Positions 24,192 through 33,363 are shown, counted from the stretch's first letter. The stretch is DNA of 64,000 nucleotides from Notospermus geniculatus (GCA_002633025.1 NMRB01000115.1:445669-509668), one strand, 5' to 3'. Numbers and translations: made by a program. The notes: generated by a model from the sequence alone, not told the origin.

Positions 24192-24307
24192 TCGCAAAGC
24201 CCCCGAAACGCCAACGCGAACACCAATCCCATTGGTCGATGACTCGAAGAGAGCATGGAGCGAACAATAGGACAGACGTTCGCGTCGGCGTTTCGGGGGC
24301 TTTGCGA
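24192..24307. repeat. CG-rich hairpin element before the S6 exon, copy 1
   Basis: CGCAAAGCCCCCGAAACGCC and GGCGTTTCGGGGGCTTTGCG are perfect inverted repeats, with CGCGAAC/GTTCGCG inside. Total about 115 bp. Found also in copy 2 at 26411-26527. Confidence 0.88.
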
Positions 24308-24361
24308 AAACTTTTTATATTGTGTCTCCCTAATTCACGTGCGTTGCGTAATAATTTTCAG

Positions 24362-24400
24362 ATGTTAAATCTGTTCGTTGCTGTCATCATGGATAATTTC
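24362..24400 (+). pseudogene. Cav2: Truncated Cav2 S6 exon at the duplication junction
   Basis: Encodes [13 protein letters not shown], the cytoplasmic end of S6, from the same acceptor (ATAATTTTCAG) as the intact exon at 26581. After 13 codons it runs straight into the left end of duplication copy 2. Read through, it would give 23 unrelated residues and stop at 24470-24472. There is no donor at the normal place, so if copy 1 were real and spliced here the channel would end just after S6, without EF-hand and IQ regions. Confidence 0.9.
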
Positions 24401-24476
24401 ACGTCACGTTATCCACAAGAGATTTTCTCTCAGACAGCAACTTCTAACAGTGAAAACTGTCTAGTGGAGTAGTGCC

Positions 24477-24732
24477 TTAAAGATAATGTATCAAGGGTAT
24501 TTTCGCGGGCCACGAAATTCACTGTTTATTTACATTTTGTTTGTTTATGTCCAGGCGTTCTTTGTTTTATCAGTAATTTGTTGGTGGCATGCCCCTCTAG
24601 AAATTTTGTTGATTCCAAAAGTATTCATTTTGGTGGGTTGGTATGTCCCAAAAGTCCAAAATAACATAATGTAACCATCCATGTTTACAAACATTGAATG
24701 TAAACAATGAAGTCGTGATACATTATCTTTAA
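24477..24732. mobile_element. Inverted-repeat element in duplication copy 2
   Basis: Second copy of the element at 22163-22416, with the same TTAAAGATAATGTATCA ends and scattered base changes. It lies in the intron before the copy 2 S5 exon (24401-24796). Confidence 0.88.
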
Positions 24733-24796
24733 CAAATCCTACATCACAGCCTCCAGTGTTCCATTCCTACCTATGTTTTCATTTTTCTCATTTCAG

Positions 24797-24862
24797 GCGT
24801 TGCCCTACGTATGTCTCCTTATCCTGATGTTGTTCTTCATTGCGGCAATCATTGGCATGCAG
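24797..24862 (+). CDS. Cav2: Cav2 exon: domain IV S5, copy 2
   Basis: Same 22 residues as 22481-22546, with acceptor TTTCTCATTTCAG and donor GTAAAC; phase 0. This copy is followed by a complete pore exon and an intact S6 exon, so it is the one that surely fits a working transcript. Confidence 0.95.
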
Positions 24863-25097
24863 GTAAACAGCATTTTTATGATATCTACTAAATCAATACA
24901 AAATTTATTACATGGTAATATGATATTACTAAATCAATGCACATGTAAGTCACATTTTGGTCAAAATTGAGTCTTGATACATGTACATGTACCATATTTG
25001 GACTTAGATGTAGTTGGTTTGGTCTCATCTTCTAATGCGTATTTCTCAAAAGTGAAAAAAATGTGATTTGCTGGGTTTTGCCTTGACACTCCAGATG

Positions 25098-25153
25098 TTT
25101 GTTTGAAAGTGTTTATTTATGCAAATAAGAATAAACATTACAAGAGCCCAGGG
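25098..25153 (-). mobile_element. Short retroposed fragment with 7-bp target duplication
   Basis: A 56-bp insertion flanked by CCAGATG at 25091-25097 and 25154-25160; copy 1 has CCAGATG once. On the minus strand it ends in CACTTTCAAACAAA, as a simple A-rich tail. Variable-length target duplication and a one-sided A-rich tail suggest a 5'-truncated non-LTR retrotransposon or SINE end. Confidence 0.75.
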
Positions 25154-25540
25154 CCAGATGGTACAATATCTACTAAATCAATACAAAATTTGTAATAATT
25201 ACGTGGTATGATATCTACTAAATCAATACAAAAACTTATTACTACATGGTCTGATATTACTAAATCAATGCACGTGGTATGAGATCTACTAAATCAATAG
25301 AAAATTTGTAATTACATGGTACGATATCTACTAAATCAATACATGTCACATGGTATGATATCTACTAAATCAATACAAAACTTGTAATACATGGTATGAA
25401 ATCTACTAAAGCAATACACATGGTATGACATCTACTTAATCAATACAAAACATGGTATGAAATCTATAAGCAATGTATGTGGCATATGTCTTCTAAATCC
25501 ATACAAAACTTGTAACTACTATGTACATAAGTGCACTGCA

Positions 25541-25810
25541 CTGTTAGAAATTATTAATTTTACAACAGTAATTTTGTAGTAATTTTACAGAAATTGCCTG
25601 CAGCAGAGTCCCCAGCACTTTCTGTAAATTTACATATGATATGATTCATGTTCTCCTGTATTGGTTGGACTCCATTGGACATCCCATTATGATGCCTTCT
25701 GAGAGCAGTATGAAAAGATAATTTGGTCAGCCTCCAGTCAAGTCTCTGTTAACATTTATCTAAGTCTGTAATTTTACAGATCCGGTCCTGGGGACTCTGC
25801 TGCAACAGTG
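25541..25810. mobile_element. Copy-2-specific 270-bp insertion with TGCA duplication
   Basis: Flanked by TGCA at 25537-25540 and 25811-25814, whereas copy 1 has the empty site GTGCACTGCATTATT (TGCA 23387-23390). The outer ends pair weakly (CACTGTTAG with CAACAGTG), and inner arms GCAGCAGAGTCCCCAG and GGGGACTCTGCTGC pair well. TGTAAATTTAC-like words repeat inside. The superfamily is not assigned; the termini allow a 2- or 4-bp duplication. Confidence 0.8.
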
Positions 25811-25835
25811 TGCATTATTATTCTACATTTTGCAG

Positions 25836-26081
25836 GTGTTCGGAAACATTGAACTCAACCCAGGAACGGACATCAATCGACATAACAACTTCCAAACATT
25901 CACTCAGGCTCTGATGTTGCTCTTCCGCTGCGCGACTGGCGAAGCCTGGCAGAATATCATGTTGTCGTGTGTAAACGGAAGGACATGTGCAAAAGGATCG
26001 AAAGATGAAGGACAGCCAAAATGTGGCACAAACATTGCATACTTCTACTTCGTCTCATTCATTTTCTTATGTTCATTCTTG
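25836..26081 (+). CDS. Cav2: Cav2 exon: domain IV pore loop and start of S6, copy 2
   Basis: Same 82 residues as 23412-23657, including the TGEAWQ selectivity glutamate, with two silent differences near the start. Acceptor CATTTTGCAG, donor GTAAGT, phase 0. It leads in frame into the complete S6 exon at 26581 and is therefore part of the most economical gene model. Confidence 0.97.
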
Positions 26082-26580
26082 GTAAGTATGGTGAAATAAT
26101 AGTGAGGTTTCGCAAATATGACGAAACACGAAGTACGAATACGAAATTTGGCGTCATTTCCATGACGTAATGTATTTCAGGAGATGGTTGGTACATTTAC
26201 CACAAATATCGCCTGCTGCAAGAGCGTCTTTTAGCGGATGAAGTTAGACCGATAGAGTTAACGGTGTATATCAAACTTTGAAATTTATCTTTCGTTTCCA
26301 CTTCCCCCAAAGTTCTTCTGAATAACCACGGATTTTTACACTGAAATGTGTAATGTTGCTCGATTACTGAGCACAATCGCTCACAGACGATTTCCAAAAT
26401 TAGGGAATTTTCGCAAAGCCCCCGAAACGCCAACGCGAACACCAATCCCATTGGTCGATGCCTCGAAGAGAGCATGGAGCGAACAATAGGACAGACGTTC
26501 GCGTCGGCGTTTCGGAGGCTTTGCGAAAACTCTTTATATTGTGTCTCCCTAATTCACGTGCGTTGCGTAATAATTTTCAG
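26082..26580. other. Intron between pore and S6 exons, copy 2
   Basis: Contains the half family D element (about 26102-26325), the empty site for the copy-1 insertion at 26364-26366, and the CG-rich hairpin (26411-26527) ending about 53 bases before the exon. Confidence 0.85.
26411..26527. repeat. CG-rich hairpin element before the S6 exon, copy 2
   Basis: Same hairpin as 24192-24307, with arms CGCAAAGCCCCCGAAACGCC and GGCGTTTCGGAGGCTTTGCG; here one base in the right arm has changed. The flanks TTTT and AAAA extend the arms slightly. Confidence 0.88.
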
Positions 26581-26708
26581 ATGTTAAATCTGTTCGTTGC
26601 TGTCATCATGGATAATTTCGATTATCTCACACGAGACTCATCTATCCTGGGCCCTCACCATCTGGATGAGTATGGACGTGTATGGGCGGAGTACGACCCG
26701 AGCGCATC
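26581..26708 (+). CDS. Cav2: Cav2 exon: end of S6 and start of EF-hand
   Basis: A 128-nt exon entering in phase 0 and leaving in phase 2. It encodes [20 protein letters not shown] followed by [20 protein letters not shown] and SAS. The first 13 residues end the S6 gate; the rest is the conserved post-S6 stretch and first helix of the C-terminal EF-hand-like fold. Acceptor ATAATTTTCAG, donor GTAAGT. The next exon should begin with one base completing the last codon, then the 32 residues of the EF-hand with the PPLGLG motif, but that exon is not present downstream. Confidence 0.97.
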
Positions 26709-27457
26709 GTAAGTGACTCTCCCAGGACGATGTTCTCCTAACTTTTCGTCCTGCAGCTATCAGGTTTGAGCACGAACCCCTCCCCCTCCCCATGCACTCG
26801 ACACCAACTCGATAATTTTCTTTCCTTCGTACGCCAGGCACTCAAAAGAAATTCCCCCTTGGTTGCATCTTTTACTTTGGGGGGTTCACTTTCTCAAGTT
26901 CTGTTAGAACAGAGACAATTATTATTTGTGTTCTACATAATTTTGAAAAATATACAGATCCATTCTTGTAAATTTTGACTAAACATGATGGAGTATTGTC
27001 CAAAAGCAATTTGTGAGTCCAGGGAACCAATCTTTTTTTTAAGGAGCAAGTCTATATAGTGCAGCTATCTAGTTAAAGCACACACTCCAACTGATGCAGT
27101 CGACATCAACTCACCATTTTTTGTTATTTCATACGTGTCGAGGATTTGACAAAATAGGGACTTCCGGCAAGGCTCCGTATCGTCGATCCGTATCACGTAT
27201 GACGTATCGAGCTAATGCATTTTCTATTGAAGTCATACGTAATACGGATCGACGATACGGCGCCTTGCCGGAAGTCCCTATTACTACAAAAATGAACCCC
27301 GGTGACTCGTCAAAATATAGGGCGAGTCCCCAATTAGGACTGATCATNGATGGACTAATGCTTACGTGTCGAAAATTGCTTACGAGCTCAAACCAGGTGC
27401 AATATAATGGCCACTTATAGGCCCACGTGAACTAATTATACATTTTGTTGTTTCCAG
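26709..27457. other. Intron that should contain an EF-hand exon
   Basis: Read in all frames by eye, this 749-base interval has no exon of the expected type (97 nt, one base plus 32 codons, with PPLGLGKKCP). It contains a 130-bp inverted-repeat element at 27151-27285 and a single N at 27348. The flanking exons leave in phase 2 and enter in phase 0, so they cannot be joined directly. Confidence 0.8.
27151..27285. mobile_element. 130-bp inverted-repeat element
   Basis: AATAGGGACTTCCGGCAAGG at the left and CCTTGCCGGAAGTCCCTATT at the right, with CGTATCGTCGATCCGTAT and its complement inside. Only about 30 bp of spacer. The near-perfect arms produce antiparallel open frames on both strands. Confidence 0.9.
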
Positions 27458-27668
27458 AAATTAATCCGGATGAACATGCCCGTTGCTGAAGATGGCACCG
27501 TTCACTTCACTACAACACTGTTTGCCTTAATACGAGAATCGCTACAGATAAAGATGGGACCAGCTGAGGAAATGAACCGTAAAGATGACGAACTGAAAGA
27601 AGTCGCTCGGCGATTGTGGCCCATTCAGGCCAAGAAAATGCTACACTTACTAATGCCACCTGATGAAG
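27458..27668 (+). CDS. Cav2: Cav2 exon: pre-IQ region
   Basis: A 211-nt exon, phase 0 in and phase 1 out. It begins KLIRMNMPVAEDGTVHF and continues TTTLFALIRESLQIK, ending ARRLWPIQAKKMLHLLMPPDE. This is the cytosolic pre-IQ segment between EF-hand and IQ helix, used in calcium-dependent regulation. TVHFTTTLFALIR follows the Cav2 pattern; Cav1 channels differ here. Acceptor TTGTTGTTTCCAG, donor GTAGGA. Confidence 0.96.
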
Positions 27669-27733
27669 GTAGGAAGATACCGACGATTCATTAAGATGCT
27701 AGACCACTAGAGCACATTGCTGGGACAATAATT

Positions 27734-28246
27734 ATGAAGTTTCGTAAATCTGACGAAACACGAAGTACAAAATACGAAATTGTACTTAATTTCCATGACG
27801 TAATATATTTCAAGAGATGGTTCGTACCATAAATATCGCCTGCTGCAAAAGTGTCATTTAGCGTATAACGCAAGACCGATAGAGTTGCGGTTTATATTAA
27901 AGTTTGAAATTTATCTTTCGTTTCCACTTCATAGATACGAAATGGAAATTTTAAAATTCAAGATGCACCTAAACTTTCTCGGTCTTAGATATGGGGTCGT
28001 ATTTTAGAACGTACCTTAACGTTAAGGTCGACCTTAAGTCTATTGTAAAACCATCGAGAACAATAGATTTAAGGTAGACCTTATTGTTAAGGAACGTTCT
28101 AAAATACGGCCCATGCAAAAAGACGCAGCACTGGCAGCAGGGATATTTTTGGTACCAACCATGTCCTGAAATACATTAGATCATGCAGATGAAGTAGAAT
28201 TTCGTATTTCGTACTTCGTGTTTCGTCAGATTTGCCAAACATCACT
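27734..28246. mobile_element. Family D inverted-repeat element, full copy
   Basis: Left end GAAGTTTCGTAAATCTGACG, right end CGTCAGATTTGCCAAACATC, with ACGAAACACGAAGTAC and GTACTTCGTGTTTCGT inside. The middle, around GGAAATTTTAAAATTCAAG, is interrupted by the nested element at 27993-28113. No coding capacity. Confidence 0.88.
27993..28113. mobile_element. Family F hairpin element nested in family D
   Basis: GGGTCGTATTTTAGAACGTA and GAACGTTCTAAAATACGGCC are inverted repeats; AACGTTAAGGTCGACCTTAAG lies inside. ATG flanks both sides, a likely 3-bp target duplication. A second copy is nested in a family A element at 37114-37232. Confidence 0.85.
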
Positions 28247-28268
28247 AATATCCTTTCTTCCATTTCAG

Positions 28269-28378
28269 AACTGTCTTTAGAGAAGATAACAGTTGGCAAA
28301 ATCTATGCAGGCTTACTAATTGTAGAAAACTGGAGAGCATTCAAAGCCAGCCAATCAAAAATGAACCACACGAAGGCT
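28269..28378 (+). CDS. Cav2: Cav2 exon: IQ-like calmodulin-binding helix
   Basis: A 110-nt exon whose first two bases complete the glutamate of the previous exon. It encodes LSLEKITVGKIYAGLLIVEN then WRAFKASQSKMNHTKA. The IQ-like helix is KIYAGLLIVENWRAFK: the pair that is I-Q in Cav1 is I-V here, as Cav2 channels also vary at this place (I-M in several). In the family this helix binds calmodulin and sets calcium-dependent inactivation and facilitation. Acceptor CTTCCATTTCAG, donor GTAAGT, phase 0 out. Confidence 0.95.
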
Positions 28379-29628
28379 GTAAGTAATAATCAAATCTAAT
28401 ACCTTCATTGATTAGTACATTTTTCTGTGGGTTTTTCTCAAATTTATTTTTTATTCTGCTGTCTCAGTCGCTGATTTGATTGAGGTGATGATGTGTTAAC
28501 AAATGCAGAAAAGATGCCAACAGCAATTCTTATGAATTCTGCTAGAGGAAGAGTAAAGAATCTTATTTTCTGCTAAATCCTCTGACGTATGTGGTGACGG
28601 AAAGGTATTTGGTATTGCAACCGTCAGTCACTTTATAATAGCTTATATGCCAGATCTTTTCAAGAAATCTGTATGATAGTTTGTTGGTATTTCCACTTCG
28701 TTATTTTCATACTTAGCCTAAGATCATCATCATGTGCTTTTTATAATAATACCAACACCTTCATTGCTTTATGTTCTCTTGGATTCCTGAAACTGCTGTA
28801 GATTGATCCGTACTAGCTCCAACAGACTTCTTCATTACTTAGAATATTCTCATTTACAAGTACATATTCATGTACATTTATGCACATGTACTGTACATGT
28901 TTAATGTGTGCAACTTACTGGACGTTTAGTTTTTGAAATTCTATGCAAGATACATGTAAATCGAGGTGTTTAGTAAAACTGAAAGCTTTTTTCGTAAGGT
29001 CTTTAATTCTATTGCATTGCCATCTCAGACATGCAAAACTCATATACGTATAGCATGCGGTCGGAACCAGGGGAAAGACATTCAGCAGTAAAGGTGTTAA
29101 ACATGCATCTTTTTCGATATTTTTTTTTTCAATTCAATCGAATGCATGATTGCAAAGATTGCATGTTAAAGATATATTTATTGACAAAAAACTTTTCGAT
29201 CTTTGAAAATATATCCCAAACTTTGTATATTTGCACTCATATGTGAATTATTTATCAATATACATTTACCACAGATGTTCTTCACGCGCCTTAGTGCATC
29301 AGTTATGTCATCTTTACTAACCATCACATATTTTCATTGCATCGCACCTCAGTCTAACAAGTTTCATTACGACCCGGCTTATTTTCCAGCTTCCCTCACA
29401 AACCAAGGATCTCTCTGTCCAAACACTAGTAAAAGACAAACACTAGTAAAACACTAGTGTATGAAAGAAACATGCATCATTTTATGGAAACATTCAAAAC
29501 ATGTTGTATGAACACAATTTTCTTTGGGATTAGCTAGATTTTTTCAGGAGTACTTGTCACTGCAAATCACTCTACGTTGCAGACTTGTCAAAAACGTTAC
29601 CAATTTTATCGAAATTATTCATTCATTG

Positions 29629-29775
29629 AAGGGAGTAAGAAATAAAAGTGGAAAATAAGAAGTGGGAATTTTTTAACTTTTGCACGGAATTTTCAGTTTC
29701 TCAAATTGGGATAGAAATTTTCCCAATTTTGACATTTCCCACTTCTTATTTTCCACTTTTATTTCTTACTCCCTT
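29629..29775. mobile_element. Family B inverted-repeat element, copy 3, with target duplication
   Basis: The shortest copy, 147 bp, AAGGGAGTAAGAAATAAAAG to its complement, flanked by ATTG at 29625-29628 and 29776-29779. The 4-bp duplication agrees with copy 2. Confidence 0.9.
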
Positions 29776-30644
29776 ATTGATCAAAGAAATTTTTCTTAAA
29801 GATCCACTCTTTTCTAAAGATCAGTAAGAAGGTGTGTTTTGGACTGGAGTGAACCGATGGTCACACTCACACACTCATCCCATCACTCTAAAGCTCCATT
29901 CACACAATATAACTCACCAAGTAATGTTTGTATAAAGTGTCACTTATTTCATTTAATATATATACCCTGTATTTATTAGGGGCAAATGCGTGTACCACAT
30001 CTCCTTCGACATTGTAAATATTGTGAATAACTTCTACATTCCTTCGAATGGTGAACTGACCTTACATCGTGTACAGTACCTTCAACGTCCCTCTGCAAAT
30101 AAACCGATATGCCGTACTTAAAAAATCTTAACTCGCCTGAAAAACCTGAAACCTCTATAAATGTAGTTAGTGGTGATCGTAGCCATGTCCACCCCAACGT
30201 CTTAAATGTAGTGGGTCCTGCGAATCTGTCCTGTTGCACTCGTTGCTAGTTGTTGTATGTTGTGACTGTGAAGGGCACATATGAAATTTTATAAATGCCC
30301 TTAGTTCGCAAGGTTAATCATGAAAAAGTAAAAATATGATATTTTTCACTTGTGTTGCATTTAAAACAAATTAGATGCAAAAAATTGTGACTAGTTGTAT
30401 ATAATGTATCCATGCCATTGGTGAGATGTTTAGTTTATTTGTATATATCAAGTGAGAGTGCTGTAGCCTTTGGCACAGGGCTATTTGTACCAAGTACCTT
30501 TACAATTTAGTAAATTTATAGTAAATTTACAGTAATTTATAGTAAATTTATAATAATAGTAGAATATGTTGTAAAATATATTCTGTAAATGTCATCGGGG
30601 AAAACCCGACGTGATTTGCCTTATTTTTTTATTTAAACTTATTT

Positions 30645-30895
30645 ATTTTTAATGAGGAGATCCAAACAGTCACGAAGACCACTAGTTGGATCTCCTCAAA
30701 ACCAAAGTACATTTACAAATAAGGGATAAAGTATATAAAGTCAATTTCCAGAATATTTAGCAAATTTTCGACCCCAACAGGGGTCTTCTTCAGGCTGGAA
30801 CTTTACAATCGGAAACTCTAGAAAAGACTCCCTTATTTTACAAATAAGGGAGTATACAATAAATGAATATGATTTGATATGATATGATAAACGAT
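30645..30895 (-). mobile_element. Repeat with GACCCC hairpin and ATATGAT tail
   Basis: Contains GAGGAGATCCAA and TTGGATCTCCTC as an inverted pair, then on the minus strand CTGAAGAAGACCCCTGTTGG and TCGAAAATTTGC, related to the hairpin at 10766-11080. It is bounded by CTCCCTTATTT/AAATAAGGGAG words and ends in a simple ATGATTTGATATGATATGAT tract, suggesting a retroposed element inserted in antisense. Confidence 0.55.
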
Positions 30896-31205
30896 TTGCC
30901 TTAGGGCATGCTTAGAAGTATCAATCTTACATGAATCTGTTCCCCAGGGCTCACTGACTTCAGTCACATACTTGAAATTCTTAGATTGAGATGTAGAGTC
31001 ATGTCCCTCTAGACCTAACGAAGCTAAATAACTGAACTGACAGATCTGTCACGCGGAGTGACTTAAAAATCCACAATTTTGGACGTGTTTTGTACTAATA
31101 CCTTCTAGATTGTGAAGTACAACTACAAAATAAAGTGTAAATTGCTTATGACTATAGGATTTTGATTGACCCAATATCAATCACATCCATACTCAACTGC
31201 AGATC

Positions 31206-31372
31206 AGGGGCCGGTTGCACAAAAGTTAAAAAGATAAAAATCTGTTAATTTAACTTTTCCTGTAAAAATTCCTAACTTGTTTTTAACCAACAAAACTAAC
31301 ATTTTGGGATAAGTTAACACCAAGATAACTTAACAGTGATTTTTAACTTTTGTGCAACCGGCGCCAGGCCTC
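31206..31372. mobile_element. 166-bp inverted-repeat element (GGGGCCGGTTGCAC)
   Basis: GGGGCCGGTTGCACAAAAGT and ACTTTTGTGCAACCGGCGCC are inverted repeats; the interior contains AAGTTAAA/TTTAACTT words in both directions. Confidence 0.88.
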
Positions 31373-31546
31373 AAGTTCGGTAAATTAGATCCTGAAACAT
31401 TCATGTCGACCAAATGAACATGATTATATACCAACACCAAAACAACCAAAACAAAAAAAATATGTCTCACTACATGACACATAAGAGCATTAATGCTTTG
31501 AATGAAGTTATGATGTCGACATCTTGGTATTATGTATTTCATGTAG

Positions 31547-31681
31547 GGAAGAGCTCGGGCTGAGTTCATGGAGTGGCTTCAATTGAGATCGACGGATGAG
31601 GGTACTGAAGAGCATATCGAGCTGGACACTCATTCTGTTGATCTCAATGATGGGGCTTTATCCGGGCGAGCGAGTCCACAG
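31547..31681 (+). CDS. Cav2: Cav2 exon: C-terminal tail, after IQ
   Basis: A 135-nt exon, phase 0 at both ends, 45 residues: GRARAEFMEWLQLRSTDEGT, then EEHIELDTHSVDLNDGALSG, then RASPQ. Acidic and hydrophilic, as the cytosolic tail beyond the IQ helix usually is; it has no named domain. Acceptor GTATTTCATGTAG, donor GTAGGC. Assignment rests on frame continuity, borders and lack of any other gene. Confidence 0.82.
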
Positions 31682-31999
31682 GTAGGCATTACCACGCATG
31701 ACGTGAAGCATGAACTGTTGCAAGTCCCAAATGTTGGAGAGTTGAACAATTACTTTTTATTTTAACCCGTTGAAAAATTTTCTTTATGCGTTGAAGATGT
31801 GGTTTTTTTATTGATATTTTCTCACACACAAGATTCCATGTGAGGGTGTTGTGATCTGGATTTTGAAAAGCACACACGTTTGCAGTGTTGAATGTTCAGT
31901 TTATTCTCATTCAAACCAATGTCTTTAGTCATCAGTGTAATCGTAAACAACCATCCGGTGCATCTATTCTATCTGAGAACCGTAAAAGCCCTACCTATT

Positions 32000-32150
32000 A
32001 GGGAGGTTTAGAAATCAAACGATAAACGTAAACTTTACGACAACATTATTTTTCATACTACACATTCACCACATTTTATATTGCATTTTCGGTACAAAAA
32101 TAACGTTGTCGTTAACGTTTACGTTTATCGTTTGATTTCTAAACCTCCCT
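32000..32150. mobile_element. Family C inverted-repeat element, copy 3
   Basis: GGGAGGTTTAGAAATCAAAC and GTTTGATTTCTAAACCTCCC, 151 bp, with ACGATAAACGTAAAC/GTTTACGTTTATCG and AACGTTGTCG inside. It is among the best-preserved copies, with 50586-50737. Confidence 0.93.
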
Positions 32151-32205
32151 ATTTAACCCTTTCTTTTCCAAACTTTTGACATCCATCCCTCCTCGTCAGT
32201 CATTT

Positions 32206-33363
32206 ATTCACGAGAGCTACACCAGCCGTCGATTCGTGTTTTTTCCAAACGCGAGTCACGTGAAAGTGGTACGTGAAAGTCACGTGAAAGTGGCATGCTT
32301 CCACATGAAATATTTTGATCAATGATCGACTGTGACCATAACACTGTCTTTCATTATCTACATATGTACAGTCTTTCAAATACGTAAATGGACAGCGTGT
32401 TTTTCAAATATCTCCGAGATAATACAAGATAATTGGATGCGGTTTTCAACATAGTGTGGTATACTTACCTGGTCATATATCTCATGTATTTGGGTCAACC
32501 TAATTTTAAGCCTTTGTTATGTAACAGGCTATTTAAAAAAGGTACAGAAATTAACTTTTTTATTTCTAATTTTTTTCAACAGATTTGGCACTGATATGAT
32601 CAGGTGATTGACATGAAAGACTCTTTGCCAAAAAAATCGGTGAAATCTGCTGTCTTTTTCGTGATATCTCAAAATATCAAAATTTGAGATTTTTGATATT
32701 TTGAGATATTGAATATTGTTTTGCTGTTATTCGCTGCCAGACATGATAACAAGATGGCTACGAAATTTTCCACGTGTTTCCATCACCGAATCAGCAGAAA
32801 ATATTATGTGAAATCTGGAGGCTGAATAAAGAGGCTGAATATCATGACATTTAAGTGAAAAAAGCATTCAAAAATTGCATAAATTATCACGAGGGAATGA
32901 ATGCTACCAAATGACTTTAAAAAATGATCGAATATATCAAAATTTCAAAAATCTCAAATTTTGATATTTTGAGATATTACGAAAACGGAAAAACATTTTC
33001 AATATTTTTTTGCGCAAAAACTCTTATTATCAATCACCTCATCACAACACTCTGAATTCTGCTGAAAAAAAACTTGAAATAAAAAAGTTGATTTCTGGAC
33101 CTTTTTTAAATTGCCTGTTACGTAACAAAGGGTTAAAATTAGGTTGACCCAAATACATGAGATATATGACCAAGTAACTATACCACACTATGTTGAAAAC
33201 CGCATGCAATTATCTTGTTTTATCTCGACGATATTTGAAAAACACGCTGTCCATTTTCTTATTTGAAAGACTGTACATGTAACTGTTCCTAACAAACTTT
33301 CTCAACTCATGTTTGAACAAAAAAACCACGAGACGGCGGCTAGGGTAGCTCTTGTTAACGTAT
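32206..33363. mobile_element. 1.16-kb long inverted repeat
   Basis: Outer ends CACGAGAGCTACACCAGCCG and GGCTAGGGTAGCTCTTGTTA. Inner arms match over several hundred bases: CAGCGTGTTTTTCAAATAT with its complement, GGTCATATATCTCATGTATT with its complement, and GTTATGTAACAGGC with GCCTGTTACGTAAC. The core has further palindromes of AAATTTGAGATTTTTGATAT type. There are no open frames for a transposase. A smaller element with similar ends is at 60482-60700. Confidence 0.88.

Larger units (their letters stand above)
23658..24361. other. Intron between pore and S6 exons, copy 1
   Basis: Holds a left half of a family D element starting about 23680 (GGGAGGTTTCGCAAATATGA), 22 bases after the donor; a copy-1-specific 228-bp insertion (23943-24170); and a CG-rich hairpin (24192-24307) ending about 55 bases before the S6 exon. 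Confidence 0.85.
22087..24400 (+). repeat. Tandem duplication, copy 1 (S5, pore and partial S6 exons)
   Basis: Begins ACGTCACGTTATCCACAAGA, and the same words recur at 24401 directly after the S6 exon fragment GGATAATTTC. All exons and most intron sequence recur in copy 2 in the same order and orientation. Copy 1 alone carries insertions at 22852-23063 and 23943-24170. Coding differences in the pore exon are silent (CTT/CTC, AAC/AAT). The right end cuts the S6 exon after 39 nt. Confidence 0.95.
24863..25835. other. Intron between S5 and pore exons, copy 2
   Basis: Holds the copy 2 version of the CTACTAAATCAATAC minisatellite (about 25160-25510), a short retroposed fragment (25098-25153) and a 270-bp inserted element (25541-25810). 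Confidence 0.85.
24401..26619 (+). repeat. Tandem duplication, copy 2
   Basis: Starts with the same ACGTCACGTTATCCACAAGA as 22087 and stays homologous to copy 1 through the 39th base of the S6 exon. Copy 2 alone carries insertions at 25098-25153 and 25541-25810 and 27 extra bases near 26384-26410. Beyond 26619 the sequence continues as the intact S6 exon. Confidence 0.95.
27669..28268. other. Intron between pre-IQ and IQ exons
   Basis: Almost filled by a full family D element (27734-28246) with a family F element nested inside it (27993-28113). Confidence 0.88.
28379..31546. other. Intron after the IQ exon
   Basis: Holds a short family B element (29629-29775), a hairpin-bearing repeat near 30645-30880, and an inverted-repeat element (31206-31372). 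The stretches 28379-29628 and 29776-30640 show nothing I can name. Confidence 0.7.
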
